Source of the DNA: Paguma larvata
Lineage: Eukaryota > Chordata > Mammalia > Carnivora > Viverridae
Direction: 5' to 3'
Length of the DNA stretch: 64,000 bases
Assembly: GCA_030068075.1 (NCBI GenBank)
Contig: CM057843.1
Location: 13,968,001 to 14,032,000 of the forward strand
Below, one piece after another: positions 43,521 through 55,041 of this stretch. Below the pieces are notes generated by a model, which did not search any database, was not told the DNA's origin, and worked only from the letters and a program-made list of their open reading frames with translations. The position numbers and the translations under genes were made by a program. Every line of letters starts with the position of its first letter. Positions within the stretch are counted from its first letter, which is position 1.

Positions 43521-44392
43521 GCTCCGTCAAAGATTTGAGGTCACAAGGACAAGCTTAAGAGTTAAAAATCCGGGGGATTTTGTCATAGGTCAGCCCCACA
43601 CTTCTATGAACTTTATCTCAGGCCCATCCGGTTCTCAGGCTGTAGATCAGAGAAGAATTCTGTCCTGTTTCCGCGGGAGGTAAGGGAAATGGAACCATTT
43701 AAAAATATGCCCAGAGCATTCCGTGCTGTTTAACCAAAGCCCACCCCTCAAGGAAAGCTTTGGCCAGAGGCCGACCACCTTGGCTTTTATCAGAGCCTAA
43801 GCGGGTAGAAGGGAGATCCCAGACTCCAGCCCCCCCAGCCTGCCACAAAGGGGCAGTGAAGTACCCAACTCCACTCCCTCTGCGTCCTAGGGAAGAGGGT
43901 GAAACAGAGACACAGGAATGAAGGGAACCAGCCCAGAGACCTAGGCTTCTTAAAAGCCCGAGACCTTGTCATTGAACCAGAGCACACTTCGCTCCCTCAC
44001 ACCTTAACCATCACCTCGACGGAGCGCCCGTCTGATGCCAAGAGATGACAACTGAACCACAGGTCTCAGGTCTTACTTAGTCTCTGGGAAAGCCCAAAAC
44101 AACAGGGGAGACAAAAACCAATGGAAACTCTGTGGACGCATCCTTCCATCTCTTTGGGTAAACACCTAGGCGTGGAAGGCAGGTGGGTGTGCGATGGGGT
44201 GAGGCCCCAGACTCCTGACAACGGTTGATGGTTGGGTCTCATTGTCTGGGAACTGTAGGGAGTTCGGGTTCCTCATCTGCATACATACCTGGAGTGTGAA
44301 TGTGCATTTTGCTCTTCGTACCCCAGGAGTACCCCGTCTTACCATAGACACTGTGTGTTCCTTCCCAGGGTTACTTAAAAGACAATGACCTT

Positions 44393-44616
44393 GGGGCCCC
44401 TGGGTGGCTCAGTTGGTTAAGCGGCCGACTTCGGCTCAGGTCATGATCTCACAGTCTGTGAGTTCCAGCCCCATGTCGGGCTCTGCGCTGATGGCTCGGA
44501 GCCTGGAGCCTGCTTCGGATTCTGTGTCTCCCTCTCTCTCTGCCCCTCCCCTGCTCACACTCTGTCTCTATGTCTCTCAAAAATAAATAAACATTAAAAA
44601 AAATTAGAAAAAAAAA
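44393..44616 (+). mobile_element. CAN-SINE
   Basis: Flanks GACAATGACCT and GGCAATGATCT are a decayed target-site duplication. Confidence 0.93.
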
Positions 44617-44678
44617 AGGCAATGATCTCATTTTTACAAGATGACAAGAAAGTTATTTCTTTATAAAAAATTGACCCC

Positions 44679-44878
44679 GGTCGCCTGGGCAGCTCAGTCG
44701 GTTGAGCGACCGACTTCGGCTCAGGTCATGATCTCACAGTTAAATGGGTTCGAGCCCCACGTCGGGCTCTGTGCTGACAGCTCGGAGCCTGGAGCCTGCT
44801 TCACATTCTGTCTCGCTCTCTCTGTGCCCCACCGCTGCTTGCTCGCTCTCTCTGAAAAATAAACATTTAAAAAAATTA
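44679..44878 (+). mobile_element. CAN-SINE
   Basis: Begins 60 bp after the previous copy. TTGACCC recurs on both flanks. Confidence 0.92.
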
Positions 44879-46104
44879 GAAATTTTTGACCCTTCCTTGT
44901 GCTCAGTGAATATAGTAGAAGGCCATCAAGTATGGAAGAACTTTTCAAGGCAGAAATTGTAATAGACAAAAAAGAAAAATTGGAACAGAAACATGAACAT
45001 GAATTGAGGCAAACACAAAGATTAGACCAGGTACCTCTATCTTCCGTTGACTCCCCAACATTGACCGCTTGATGAAGATTCCATGCCATTTGAAAGCCAT
45101 AGTGTCACGGCGTGATCCCAGATCTTCTTGAAGAGTATGTGGCAGAAGTTCCCAACCTTTTTTTGGCTCATGGTACCTTCAGTGTTTCAATAATTGTTGC
45201 ATGGCACCCCTAGTCCAAAAGAAATACTTAGTAGCTCTTACTAATTAGTTAGGTCTAAGCGACTTCATAATTACTTCTATCCTAACCACTTAGTAGTTAT
45301 TTAAAGGAAATAATACACATAATTGAAAAACAAATTAGGATTTTTTGTTTCATCATTTAAAAAAAACCCCACTGTTACTTACTAACGAGATATGTGTGTA
45401 CCTGTTGGGCACGGCACAATTTCCCATACACTGAAGTCAGGCTAGATACCGTCACCCTCACTATCTATTTCACATTGATTTTCACACAAGAACATTGCAA
45501 CAGCTGAACACCCAGGTTTTGCAAGAATGTGTCATCGTCGAAAGTTGATTGTCGCTAATAAATAGTAGGGCTTCATCAGGGCCCTGGAATCCAGCCCACA
45601 TCTGATGAACAATGCAATCTCAGGCAGGAACGGTGATGTGCCTCCAGCTGATAGCTTGCATGGAGTCTGACTGATGTCAACATCATTGTTTCCCTTGAAA
45701 ATTGACAGTCTTTTTGAAACATGCCGGGGAAGTCCCTGCGGCTCCCCAAAGCGCCTCGGGAAATTTAAGAACCACGAGTACCTACAGAGAGGAAAGTCTG
45801 ATGATCCCACGTTAACGGCGGATGCTTCTAAGTGTAGTACTACAGATAGCTCTTACTTCTCTCTACTTTTCTGTATTTGCTGAAAAAAAATTCACAGTGA
45901 ATTTGCATTACTTTTACAGTCAGGAGAAGCGAACAATGAAGCAGATTCCCCCAAATTAAAGGCATATCGAGTGTTCTCAAGGATTTGAAATAACCGGAAC
46001 TCTTAGACGCTACTGGTGAGAAGGTTACCTTGTAACATTTGGAAACGTTTTGGAAAACGGTTTGTATTATCTAGTAAAATTGAAGGTAAATCAATAAAGC
46101 CTAG

Positions 46105-46228
46105 GGGCGCCTGGGCGGCCCAGCGGGTTAAGCCTCCGGCTCTTGATCTCAGCTCAGGTGTTGATCTCAGGGTCACGAGTTCAAGCCCTGCGTTGGGCTC
46201 CGTGGGCAAAGGTAATAAATAAAACCTA
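46105..46228 (+). mobile_element. CAN-SINE, truncated
   Basis: The head reaches GCGTTGGGCTCCGTGGGC, then jumps to AATAAATAAAA. No CT-rich tail. Confidence 0.82.
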
Positions 46229-46229
46229 C

Positions 46230-46480
46230 GATTAATTATTTCCATTTTTCTAAACTCTAAAGAGTCCCCGTTGGTGCCTCGCACACGCACAAGAGTGTTC
46301 GTTGCATCGTTGTTTTATAATAGCCCCAATTAGAAATAACCCAAATGCTTGCCTATGAATAATAATCATGGTGTCTTACTCGTTCGAGATACTACACAGA
46401 TGGGGGAAATGAGTGGGATACTCCATTACTAATGTAAAGCTAAGCTAAAGAAAGGAACAACACAACATGTTAGGAATGCC
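46230..46480 (+). mobile_element. L1-like 3' fragment, sense
   Basis: GTTGCATCGTTGTTTTATAATAG and ACCCAAATGCTTGCCTATG resemble the L1 region after 'island of calls' in ORF2 3' ends. Old and diverged. Confidence 0.5.
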
Positions 46481-46826
46481 TCCATTTAGAAAAGACTAGA
46501 GAACATGAAAAACCAAAATACAAAATCGTTTATGGGACCTAAAGAGAGCCTGGGGAGGGTCGATTCAGGAAAGGAGAGGAAGGAAAGGAACTTGGGATTC
46601 CTTCACTGTCAACTTTGCGAGGTAACGTGGTCGTGGGAATCTGGACACTGCTGGCTTTCTCAGGGAAGCAGGAGGCGAGGGCCTAACTGAGGGGAAGCTG
46701 AGGAAGGGGGGTTGGAGGAGGCTTGAGGGCAAAGGAGAAGGCGTGAAACCGTGGAGAAGAGGTGGAGGGGTATTAAGGGATACAGGTGGGATTAGGGCCG
46801 TTTGAGGTTTGAAGTCAGGAATTTTA

Positions 46827-47056
46827 TTTTTTATTTATTTTTTTATTTTTTTAATGTTTATTTATTTTTGAGACAGAGAGAGGCAGAGCATGAGTGGGGG
46901 AGGGGCAGAGAGAGAGGGAGACACAGAATCCGAAGCAGGCTCCAGGCTCTGAGCTGTCAGCACAGAGCCCGACGCGGGGCTCGAACTCACAGACCGCAAG
47001 ATCATGACCTGAGCCGAAGTCGGACGCTCAACCGACTGAGCCACCCAGGCGCCCCA
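46827..47056 (-). mobile_element. CAN-SINE with exact 17-bp TSD
   Basis: TGAAGTCAGGAATTTTA at 46810-46826 and 47057-47073. Body close to consensus; a young copy. Confidence 0.96.
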
Positions 47057-47149
47057 TGAAGTCAGGAATTTTAAATGAAAACAGCAGAGTTCGGTGCTTC
47101 TCTCCTGGCTGCAGACTGACTCGCAGAAACAGTCCCCACACGCGCAAAA

Positions 47150-47300
47150 TAAGGTTGGGCGATTCCACTACTAGGTATTTGCCCAAAGAATACCAAAATT
47201 CGAATTTAAAGGGCTCCATGCACTCATGTTTATAGCAGGATTATCAATGATAGCCAGATTCTGGAAACAGCCCAATCATTGACTGAAGAATGGAAAAGAT
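47150..47300 (+). mobile_element. L1 ORF2 3' end, sense (left of the LTR)
   Basis: CCACTACTAGGTATTTGCCC and GTTTATAGCAGGATTATC match L1. It is interrupted at 47301 by the solo LTR. Confidence 0.8.
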
Positions 47301-47908
47301 TGTTATGCCCGAATTCTCGAATCCCCCCACAAGAGACCACCAGAGTCGAAAGTCAAAGCCAAGCGGCAAGGGCCGTTTATTACAGGTTCGAACCTGGACC
47401 TCCGCACACCGTTGCCGGTGATGCAAAGAGGCCCCGAACAGGGCTGGTACAGCGTTTTTATAGACAGAGACAAATAGTATAGGAGGGTTTCAGGTTATGG
47501 GGTGACTGATTGGTTGATATTTAAAATAAGGACCTATGTTGCCCTCTGATTGGAGGTTCTTTGTCTGTTCTTTGGCGGGAAGTCTCTGTCCGTTATGTGA
47601 GAAAAGTCAGTTATTTAACCTAATACATGTCAGAAAGGGGGGAGGGGAAGAATGTGAGGAAAGCCAGTTACTCAAACTAATACATGTCAGACTAGACTCA
47701 GAAAAAGTTTTACAATGTTTACAGCAAACAGTAAGCAAAACAGAATTCTCAGCAATTGTATCTCTTATCAACGGTCCACAATCGGCAGAAGGCCAGGGCA
47801 GCTATCTTTAACCCAGCATCTGTCCATTGTTTAACAGAAAATGAGAACTTAGCTTCAAACTAAGGCAGAGCTGCCATTTGGACATAAAATTTAAAACCGC
47901 TCTCTTCA
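47301..47908 (-). mobile_element. Solo LTR, gammaretrovirus-like ERV (copy 2)
   Basis: A 608-bp relative of the LTR at 78-682, inserted into an L1 with AGAT at 47297-47300 and 47909-47912. On the - strand: CCAAT at 47509-47513, intact TATAAAA at 47456-47462 and AATAAA at 47376-47381, followed by a CTCTGGTGGTCTCTTG-type U5. U3 has two 37-bp direct repeats (47598-47634 and 47655-47691) that copy 1 lacks. Solo: the L1 resumes on the far side. Confidence 0.88.
47598..47691 (-). repeat. Tandem enhancer-like repeats in the LTR U3
   Basis: Two imperfect 37-bp copies that share CAGTTA and CTAATACATGTCAGA, separated by a G-rich 20-bp spacer. Direct repeats in U3 are typical of gammaretroviral enhancers; the function is inferred. 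Confidence 0.6.
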
Positions 47909-48298
47909 AGATGTGTGTGTATCACACACAGACACATACACACGTGGGATATTACTCAGCCATCAAAAAGAATGAAATCTTGCCATTGGCAATGACACGG
48001 ATGGAGCTGTGGGTTATGCTAACCAAAATAAGTCCGAGAAAAATAACCATATGATGTCACCCATGTGGAATTTCAGAAATAAAAACGATCATAGGGGTAA
48101 AAAAAAAGAGGAAAACCAAGACTCAACTCTAAGAACAAACTGGTGGCTACCAGAGGGGAGTTGGGCGAGAGGATGGGTAAAATAGGTGATGGGGGTGAAG
48201 GTGGGCCCCACCGGGTGATGCATGGAAGTGTTCAATCAGTATTGTACACCTGCAACCTGTTGTACACTGTATGTTAACTAACTGGAATTTAAATAAAA
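47909..48298 (+). mobile_element. L1 3' end, sense (right of the LTR)
   Basis: Resumes the L1 of 47150-47300: GGATATTACTCAGCCATC, AATGACACGGATGGAGCTG and ATGTTAACTAACTGGAATTT, ending in an AAATAAAAAC tail. Confidence 0.85.
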
Positions 48299-48302
48299 AC
48301 TT

Positions 48303-48518
48303 TTATTTTTTTTTAACATTTATTTATTTTTGAGAGACAGAGAGACAGAGCATGAGCAAGGGAAGGGCAGAGAGAGAAGGAGACACAGAATCCGAAGCAG
48401 GCTCCAGGCTCTGAGCCGTCAGCAACAGAGCCCCACGCGGGGCTCGAACTCACAGACCGTGAGATCATGACCTGAGCCGAAGTCGGCCGCTCAACCGACT
48501 GAGCCACTCAGGCGCCCC
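48303..48518 (-). mobile_element. CAN-SINE
   Basis: Full-length, inserted at the A-rich tail of an L1. Confidence 0.94.
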
Positions 48519-48537
48519 TCAAATAACATGTTTTAAA

Positions 48538-48722
48538 AAGGTCATTTTTGAGAGAGAGAGAGAGAGTGAGGGAGGGAGGGGCATCGCGAGAGAGCACCCC
48601 AAGCACCCTCCACACTTCAGCACAGAGCTCCAAGCGGGTCTCGAACTCGGAAATCGTAAGATCAGGACCTGAGCCAAAATCAAGAGTCAGGTGCTTCATC
48701 AGCTGAGCCACCCAGGCGCCCC
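48538..48722 (-). mobile_element. CAN-SINE
   Basis: Older subtype with AAAATCAAGAGTCAGGTGC, 20 bp from the previous copy. Confidence 0.9.
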
Positions 48723-49155
48723 AGGGTAACTCGAGTGTGCTCTCTGGAGGACAAACATACTCCCTGGGTATGCCTGTATGCCTGCCGAGTGGCTGGTGGC
48801 CACCACATTCGCCCTGGGGCAAAGCCCTGAAAGCTACTTCCTGAATAAACCCTCCAGCTGAGGGGGGTGCTGGGACTGGCGATGGCAGCAAAGCAAAGCT
48901 CACGGTAGCTGGAAACGTGAGGAAGGCTGCCGGGACTCCTGCTCTTCAGCCCATCGGGGCCGTCAGGTAAAGCCAGCGAGATGCACATGTTGCAAGGAAA
49001 TAGGAATGTAATTATTTGCATGTGATCAGATCACCCACGTAGAAAATACAAAAAAGCTGAAAAATTATTAGAGTTTTGGAAAACTCGTAAGATATAAGGT
49101 CAGCTTGCAAAAGCCAAATCCACACCATCAGTTGTCGATTAGAAATTTTAATGAA

Positions 49156-49372
49156 GGGGCGCCTCGGTGGCTCAGTCGGCTAAGCGTCTGACTTCAGCTC
49201 AAGTCATGATCCCGCAGTTGGCGAGTTCGAGCCCCGCATGGGGCTCTACACTGACAGCTCGGAGCCTGGAGCCTGCTTCAGATTCTGTGTCTCCCTCTCT
49301 CTCTGCCCCTCCCCAGCTGGTGCTTGCTCGTGCTCGCTCTCTCAAAAAAAAATAAACGTTAAAAAAAAAGAA
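49156..49372 (+). mobile_element. CAN-SINE
   Basis: Full-length with an A-rich tail. Confidence 0.94.
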
Positions 49373-49686
49373 AGCACAAGAATACTTACAAAAAGGAAAA
49401 TCAAATGTATATAGATTTAAAACCCATGGTAGTTAATGTTTGGGAGAAAATTTTACTTAAAATTGTAGCTCCCTTCTTGGTTTCCAGTAGGATCATCCAG
49501 ACCCTCTGAAAAATTAAGGACACATCACTGCTGTCCTGTGCACCCAGAGTTGAGAGAAAACCATGATAAGGTCGGTGTCTGTGTTCCATACGTGGCCCGT
49601 GATTAAAATTTCCAGTTTGTCACTTGGTGATAATTCTTCCATTTCAGTCATCGTCTTTGAAGGCTCTACTTAGAATTTATGCTAGA

Positions 49687-49925
49687 AAGGGCGCCTGGGG
49701 GGCTCGGCTCAGTCGGTTGAGCATCCGACTTCGACTCAGGTCATGATCTCATGGTTTGTGAGTTCAAGCCCCGCATCAGGTTCTGTGCTGACGGCTCAGA
49801 GCCTGGAGCCTGCTTCAGATTCTGTGTCTCCCTCTCTCTGTGCCCTTCCCCTGCTCATACTCTGTTTCTATGTCTCTCAAAAATAAATAAACATTAAAAA
49901 AATTTTTTTTTAATTTTTAATGTTT
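49687..49925 (+). mobile_element. CAN-SINE
   Basis: An extra GGCTC unit in the head (GGGGGGCTCGGCTCAGTC). Confidence 0.92.
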
Positions 49926-49934
49926 AAAAAAAGA

Positions 49935-50165
49935 AAATTGTACTTCTCCAACGTGGATGCCTTTTATTTCTTTTCTTGCCTAATTGCTCTGTCTCCAATT
50001 TCAATAGTATGTTGAATAGAAGTAGCGAAAGTAGACATTCCATCTTGTTCTGATCTCAGGAGAAAAGCTTTCGGTCTTTCACTATGAGTCTGATGTTAGC
50101 TGTCAGCTTTTCCTAGACAACCTTTATCATGTCGAAGTCTCTTGTTTTAATAACTTTTACATTTT
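49935..50165 (-). mobile_element. L1 ORF2 fragment, antisense
   Basis: CTTGCCTAATTGCTCTGTC and TATGTTGAATAGAAGTAGCG match the same L1 segment as 7480-7560. Confidence 0.75.
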
Positions 50166-50184
50166 CTCTTTCCATTTTATTTTT

Positions 50185-50290
50185 TAATAACTTTTTTTTA
50201 ACTAGGCTCTACACCCGATGTGGGGCTTGAACTCATGTCCCCGACATCAAGAGTCGCATGCCCTACTGCCTGCGTCAGCCAGGCACCCCT
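50185..50290 (-). mobile_element. Short carnivore SINE, older type
   Basis: CACCCGATGTGGGGCTTGAACTC and CGTCAGCCAGGCACCCC. Confidence 0.75.
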
Positions 50291-50294
50291 CATT

Positions 50295-50545
50295 TTTAAA
50301 ATTGTGGTAAAATATACATAACGCAGATTCGCCATTTTAACCCTTTTAAAGTGTATAACTCAGTGGCATGAAGTCCCTTCGCCACCATCTGTCTCTAGAT
50401 CTTTTTCATTATTCCAAATGGAAACCATGTGCCTATTAAAACAGTCACTGCCCATCACCACCCCCCTCCTCCAGCCCTTGGTAACACCATTCTGTTTCTG
50501 GCCCTATGAATTTGACTGCTCTCGGTAAAACGTATCAGTGGAATC
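50295..50545 (-). mobile_element. L1 3'-UTR fragment, antisense
   Basis: ATTGTGGTAAAATATACATAACG and TATGAATTTGACTGCTCTCG match the old L1 3' end also seen at 15885-16315. Confidence 0.7.
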
Positions 50546-50863
50546 CTGCAATATTTGTCTCCATTTCATTTTATGGAATTTTGTCAAACTTCCCTTCTCA
50601 TCTCTTATTCTACCTTTAGTCGTTTCCAATTGGCTTTCATCTCTGTTAAAGCGTTTCTTTTCCCTTCCATTTCTTTCCCGAGTTTTAATTACTTGTTTGT
50701 CTTTTCCTGGTGTCCTATTTCTTTTTTCTATTTAATCTCTCTCTCTTTCTTCCGGCTCTTTTTTTTTTTCCTTTTCAAATATTGTATCTGTTTCTCAAGC
50801 GATTGGGAGAACTACAGATTTGGGTACTTCTTTTCTAGAAGGTTTTTTTCTCTATTTCCTTAG

Positions 50864-50886
50864 AGGGGTGTGTGTGTGTGTGTGTA
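50864..50886. repeat. (GT)n microsatellite
   Basis: A short GT run. Confidence 0.8.
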
Positions 50887-51199
50887 CGCATGCGAGTAGG
50901 GTCTACGGATGGGACCTGCTGTCTGTTGCTTCCTGTGGCCGATCTGTGGACACAAACAGCTGTACCAGGCAAGCATTTGCTAAAGGAGAGTGTGGTGTTA
51001 CGACAGGTCGGACGGTGAGGCTTCGGTTCAGATCTGTTGTCTTAAACCCCTCTCATGAGGTCTTGTTCCCCGCCATGGAAATACATGCAAATATCCAATA
51101 AACATAGGAAAATACGCTCACCACCATTAGCAGAAAAATGCAAGGTAATAACCAAATTAGATACCACTACGCATCCACCAGAATAGTTCATTTTTCTTT

Positions 51200-51395
51200 T
51201 TCTTTTTTTTTTTTTTTAAGTTTATTTGTTTTGAGAGAGAGCGAGCGAGTGCGGGCGTGCACAAGCTGGGGAAGGACAGAGAGAGAGGGAGAGAGAGAAT
51301 CCCAAGCTGTAAGTTCGGAGCCCGATGCGAGGCTCCATCTCATGAACCATGAGATCATGACCTGAGCCGAAATCAAGAGTCAGGACGCTGAACTG
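51200..51395 (-). mobile_element. CAN-SINE, head truncated
   Basis: Ends AAGAGTCAGGACGCTGAACTGAG without the GGCGCCCC terminus. Confidence 0.85.
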
Positions 51396-51924
51396 AGTTT
51401 TCGTAGAGGCGGAAGTGAAATAGCCTTCATCTCTCAACTTCAGGGGGACGAAGGTTGTGAGTGTATGCCCGGGCCTTCTTCCTTCCGGCCCCAGTTTGGA
51501 TTCCTGGCAAGTCGGATGATTTGGTATACTTTATGCTCTCCTGCAAGGAATATATTGACTCCTCATATATATTTCACACTTTTAAGATCTTTAACTGCTC
51601 TTAGCCCATAGTGGAATTAATCAGAGGACGCAGACAATAGAATTGAGCAAAGCGTAGCAAGGGTTTCTATGATAGGTCTCTTTTGGTAGCAAGTGGCAAA
51701 AATTCAATTCAAACTTCGAGTCTGTAACACGTGGAAATGTATTGGCTTCTGAAACCGTGAACATGAACTTCACAGATGTACTTTTGGCTTCAAGCCTTAC
51801 TAGATACAAATAATCTTCTCAAGACCCGGTGTCCGATGTCTGCCTTTCTTTGTATTAGCTTTCTGCTCAGCAAGTCGTTTCCCTCAGAGTGCCAACAAAG
51901 TAGCTGGTGATCCCACGGGGGGAG

Positions 51925-52017
51925 GGGCTGGGGGCTGCCTGGCTGGCTTCGTCGGTAGAGCATGGGACTCTTGGTCTTGGGGTTGTGAGTTCGAACCCCA
52001 TATTGGGTGTAGAGATT
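51925..52017 (+). mobile_element. Short carnivore SINE, older type
   Basis: GGGGGCTGCCTGGCTGGC head, GGGGTTGTGAGTTCGAACCCC B-box-like segment, and a GGAA-rich tail. Confidence 0.78.
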
Positions 52018-52086
52018 GGAAGGAAGGAAGGGAGGGAGGAGAAAGAAAAGGAAGGAAGGAAGAAAGGAAGGAAGGATGGAAGGAAG
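52018..52086. repeat. (GGAA)n-rich simple repeat
   Basis: GGAAGGAAGGAAGG runs with variants, forming the tail of the SINE at 51925-52017. Confidence 0.85.
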
Positions 52087-52089
52087 TTA

Positions 52090-53225
52090 GTTCTAACGAA
52101 AGCTCCTGAGAGGGCTGAATGGTCAGGCGTGAGTCACTTGGATATTCCTGAATCGATCACAATTCTTACGGCTAGAAAGCTTGGATACTCTGAGGTGTAT
52201 CCAAGGGATACACAAAGGGATTGTGGAGTGGGTCACCCACAGTAAAGAAACTTTCTTTTACAACAGAAAGAGGGGGAGGATTAGGAAAAATGTGGTGGGC
52301 AGGCGTCCTAAAATAATCACAGCCGACTACACTTCCTGAAAGCAATAGCTTGTAAGCACTCGCCTCCTACTCTTGTATCCGGCAGGCAGGGGTGATTTCA
52401 TTGGCCCCGTAGCTCCTTCAATCAATGTGTATATCACGTTCAAAAGCGGAAAGCGTTTATCTCCTTAGGAGTCGGGTAAAAGAATTCCCTGTGTCTCTTT
52501 GGTTCCATACGTACATCACCGTATTCTGTGAAAGCATTTGGATGTGATTTTTAAATGTGCCCAACAAAATGCCAACGACTTCTCCAGCTAACGAAGAATG
52601 TATTCAAGAGTTGGCCAAGAGCCAAGCTCTTGGTGACCGTGCCATTAGAATCACGTGGATGGATTCCTTTAAAGAAACCCTCACCTCGTACCCTCAGCAG
52701 AAGCAGCTGTTTGTGCTCAGAGAGACGAATTTGCCTTAGATGATACTGGTTCCTATTCTATTTTCGAGGTGGAATTATGTTCTTTATATACATGTTTTTA
52801 AAACCGTGGTAAGGCTTGTATTTCGGTTTACCTAGTCCCCTACATAAAGATTGTTAGCTGAGAGTTCAAAAATGGCCGCTCAGATAGGCTCAACAAGATA
52901 ATTCGGTATCCCGTGTGGTGAACTTTGAGCCAAGGCAAACATTGCTCCACAATTCTAAATATTGACATTAGACGGTTGGCCTGCTTTTCGCAAGCAAGTC
53001 TGTTAGTTATGGAGTTGGTTTAACGACTTATTAAGAGACTATAGCTTTCCCGTGAATGAAAAAAGCTTGCTTTCCTGCAGTTTCCCCTTTAACTATGGTA
53101 TCTCTCCCTCCCCCTTTTTTTCCTTTCTTTTCTTTTCGCCAAAACGAAGCAAGGGAGACGTAGAGGAGAAGAGTTTGATGGTCATGTCAACTCCCTTCCT
53201 CCCCTACAGATCTCTTTAAATAAGC
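52090..53225. other. Intergenic, with an unrecognised 60-codon frame
   Basis: An open frame at 52557-52739 (+) starts at an ATG and ends in TAG. I do not recognise the protein, and a frame of this length is expected by chance. Confidence 0.3.
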
Positions 53226-53228
53226 TTC

Positions 53229-53420
53229 AAGTGTTTTCAAGTTTATTTATTTTGAGAGAGAGAGAGCAGGGGAAAGGGCAGAGAGAGAGGGAGAGAGAGA
53301 ATTCCCAGCAGGCTCTGCGCTGTCAGCACAGAGCCCGATGCGGGGCTCTATCCCACGAACCCAGAGATCATGACCTGAGCCCAAATCAAGAGTCGGATAC
53401 TTAACCGAGCCACCCAGGCG
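53229..53420 (-). mobile_element. CAN-SINE
   Basis: A small deletion near the head. Ends CACCCAGGCG, then AAACAGG. Confidence 0.88.
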
Positions 53421-53499
53421 AAACAGGTCTCGATTTTTGTAAGCTGTTGAGCAAGTCGCAGATGCGGAGAGTGCCAAGACACTGAGACTACGGTATTTG

Positions 53500-54010
53500 A
53501 CGGAGTTTCATTCACTCATTCGATAAATATTTATTGAATACCAACTTGCGGCCATGTTCTACACAAGATGCTAATGTTAACGGTGAACACGAAAGACAAA
53601 GTCCCTGACTTTGTAAGACATTCCAGCGGGGGAAGAGAGACCTAAACAAACTAAAACAGGATAAGGGACAGAGAAGGACAGCCTGCTAGTTTAGACATGG
53701 CCGTCCGTGAAGGCTTCTTTAAGGAAATAACTTTTAAGCAGAGATGAAATAAAGGGAGAAAGTAAACTGAGCACACCAGGCAAAGAAAACAGCGGACTGC
53801 AAAAGCCCGGAGGTGGGGGAAACGCTTCGTGTTCGGTCAACAGTGAGGAAACCGGGCCCATTAGATGGGAGAATGATCCTCAGTGAGTTTGGAAAAGAGG
53901 CCAGAAGCCAGAACATACAGGGATCATAGAACGCAGCGTGAGTTTGGGTTTTATTCTAAATATCACAGTAAGCCATTCAAACGTTTTGAGCAGGAAGTTA
54001 ACATGGCCAA
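53500..54010 (+). mobile_element. L2 LINE 3' region
   Basis: CATTCACTCATTCGATAAATATTTATTG, TCCCTGACTTTGTAAGAC, GCAAAAGCCCGGAGGTGG and GTAAGCCATTCAAACGTTTTGAGC follow the L2 order. Confidence 0.75.
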
Positions 54011-54930
54011 GATACCTTCCGAAAGGATGGAGGACAGCTCGGTGGAGAGAAGGCTGTATGTATCGAAGTGGGTCTCAGTCAGGGGGGTCCAGCCATGGAA
54101 AGAAAGAAACCACTCTCATTATTTCAGGCAGAGGGAGTTTTAAGAGTAACAGATTTTCATACACCCTGGGCCCCTGCGGTACAGAGTATAAACGGGCAAG
54201 TGTAGAACCGAGAAATGACATCTGTACCAAGAACCAAGAGTGGAAGTAGGGACCCCAGGACGATGCTAGCGCTATATACATGGTGCAGGTGACATGATAC
54301 GGCTTGGCCTCGGGTAAAAGTGGTTGCAGTCGACATATTTTTGGAAGATAGTGAAAGAGAAGAGTCAAGAATGATTGCAGGGACTCTGGCCCCAGGAAAC
54401 GGATAAAGGATGTACCATTTATTGAGATAGGGAACACTGGAGGGGCGTGTGCACTGTATTTGGTGGATGAGGGCAACCCAAAAGTTCTAACTAAAGTTCC
54501 CTGAAGATGCCCTTTGTCAATTCATAGAGCCGAACAGGGGAACAGGGTCTGGAGGAAAGAGCGTGATCAGAGATGTAATTGGAAGCCGACTCTGACCACC
54601 GTCCACCGGCTTAGACGAGGAAGTTGGAAAGGGAAGAGGTCCAAAGACTGGTTCAGCGAAAGAAAAGCCAGCCGGCTCAGCCGGGAAGGTGAAAAGGAAA
54701 CCAGGAGAGAGCAGGGCGACGGGAAACACGCCAGGCCAGCGTCTCCGGAAGGTGGCAATGCTCGGTTGGGCCCGTCGCCCGCCGAGCTGAGTGAGACGGG
54801 CACGGAGGGTTCCTCACGGATTGCATTTGGCGCCCCGTCGGCGGGGAGGCAAACGGGGTGGCGTGGGTTCCCTCTCTGGGGGAGCGCTGCCGCAAAGGGG
54901 AACAGAAAAAACGGGAAGGTAGCTGGCGGG
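54010..54930. other. Upstream flank of the ALDH3A2 CpG island
   Basis: GA-rich, repeat-poor sequence with CpG rising toward 54930. May contain distal regulatory sequence; no motif is decisive. Confidence 0.35.
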
Positions 54931-54974
54931 TGATTGACAGCCGAGGGACAGCGTCCTCCGAGGATGGGCGGCGA

Positions 54975-54980
54975 TGACGT
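54975..54980 (+). promoter_or_regulatory. CRE/ATF half-site TGACGT
   Basis: TGACGT at the upstream edge of the CpG island, about 640 bp before the likely start. A motif match only. Confidence 0.25.
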
Positions 54981-55020
54981 TCGCAGCGCGCCGGCCCGCG
55001 CCAGCACCGGCAAGGCTGAT

Positions 55021-55038
55021 GATAGTCCGGGGACTATC
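55021..55038. repeat. Perfect palindrome in the CpG island
   Basis: GATAGTCC-GG-GGACTATC: an 8-bp inverted repeat with a 2-bp centre. It extends to 11 bp per arm (55018-55041) with one mismatch. It directly precedes the 19-bp duplication. Confidence 0.9.
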
Positions 55039-55041
55039 GTC

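Larger units (their letters stand above)
43520..46100. other. Intergenic sequence between SINEs
   Basis: 45130-45560 begins GAAGTTCCCAACCTTTTTTTGGC and may be an old hAT-type element. The remainder is unassigned. No gene seen. Confidence 0.35.

Noticed and set aside
78..47908. The two LTRs as ends of one giant provirus
   Set aside because: Each has its own target-site duplication, and the MATE exons lie between them.
52557..52739. A 60-codon frame as a small gene or processed pseudogene
   Set aside because: No family recognised, no poly(A) tail or flanking duplication, and length within chance. A protein search would settle it.
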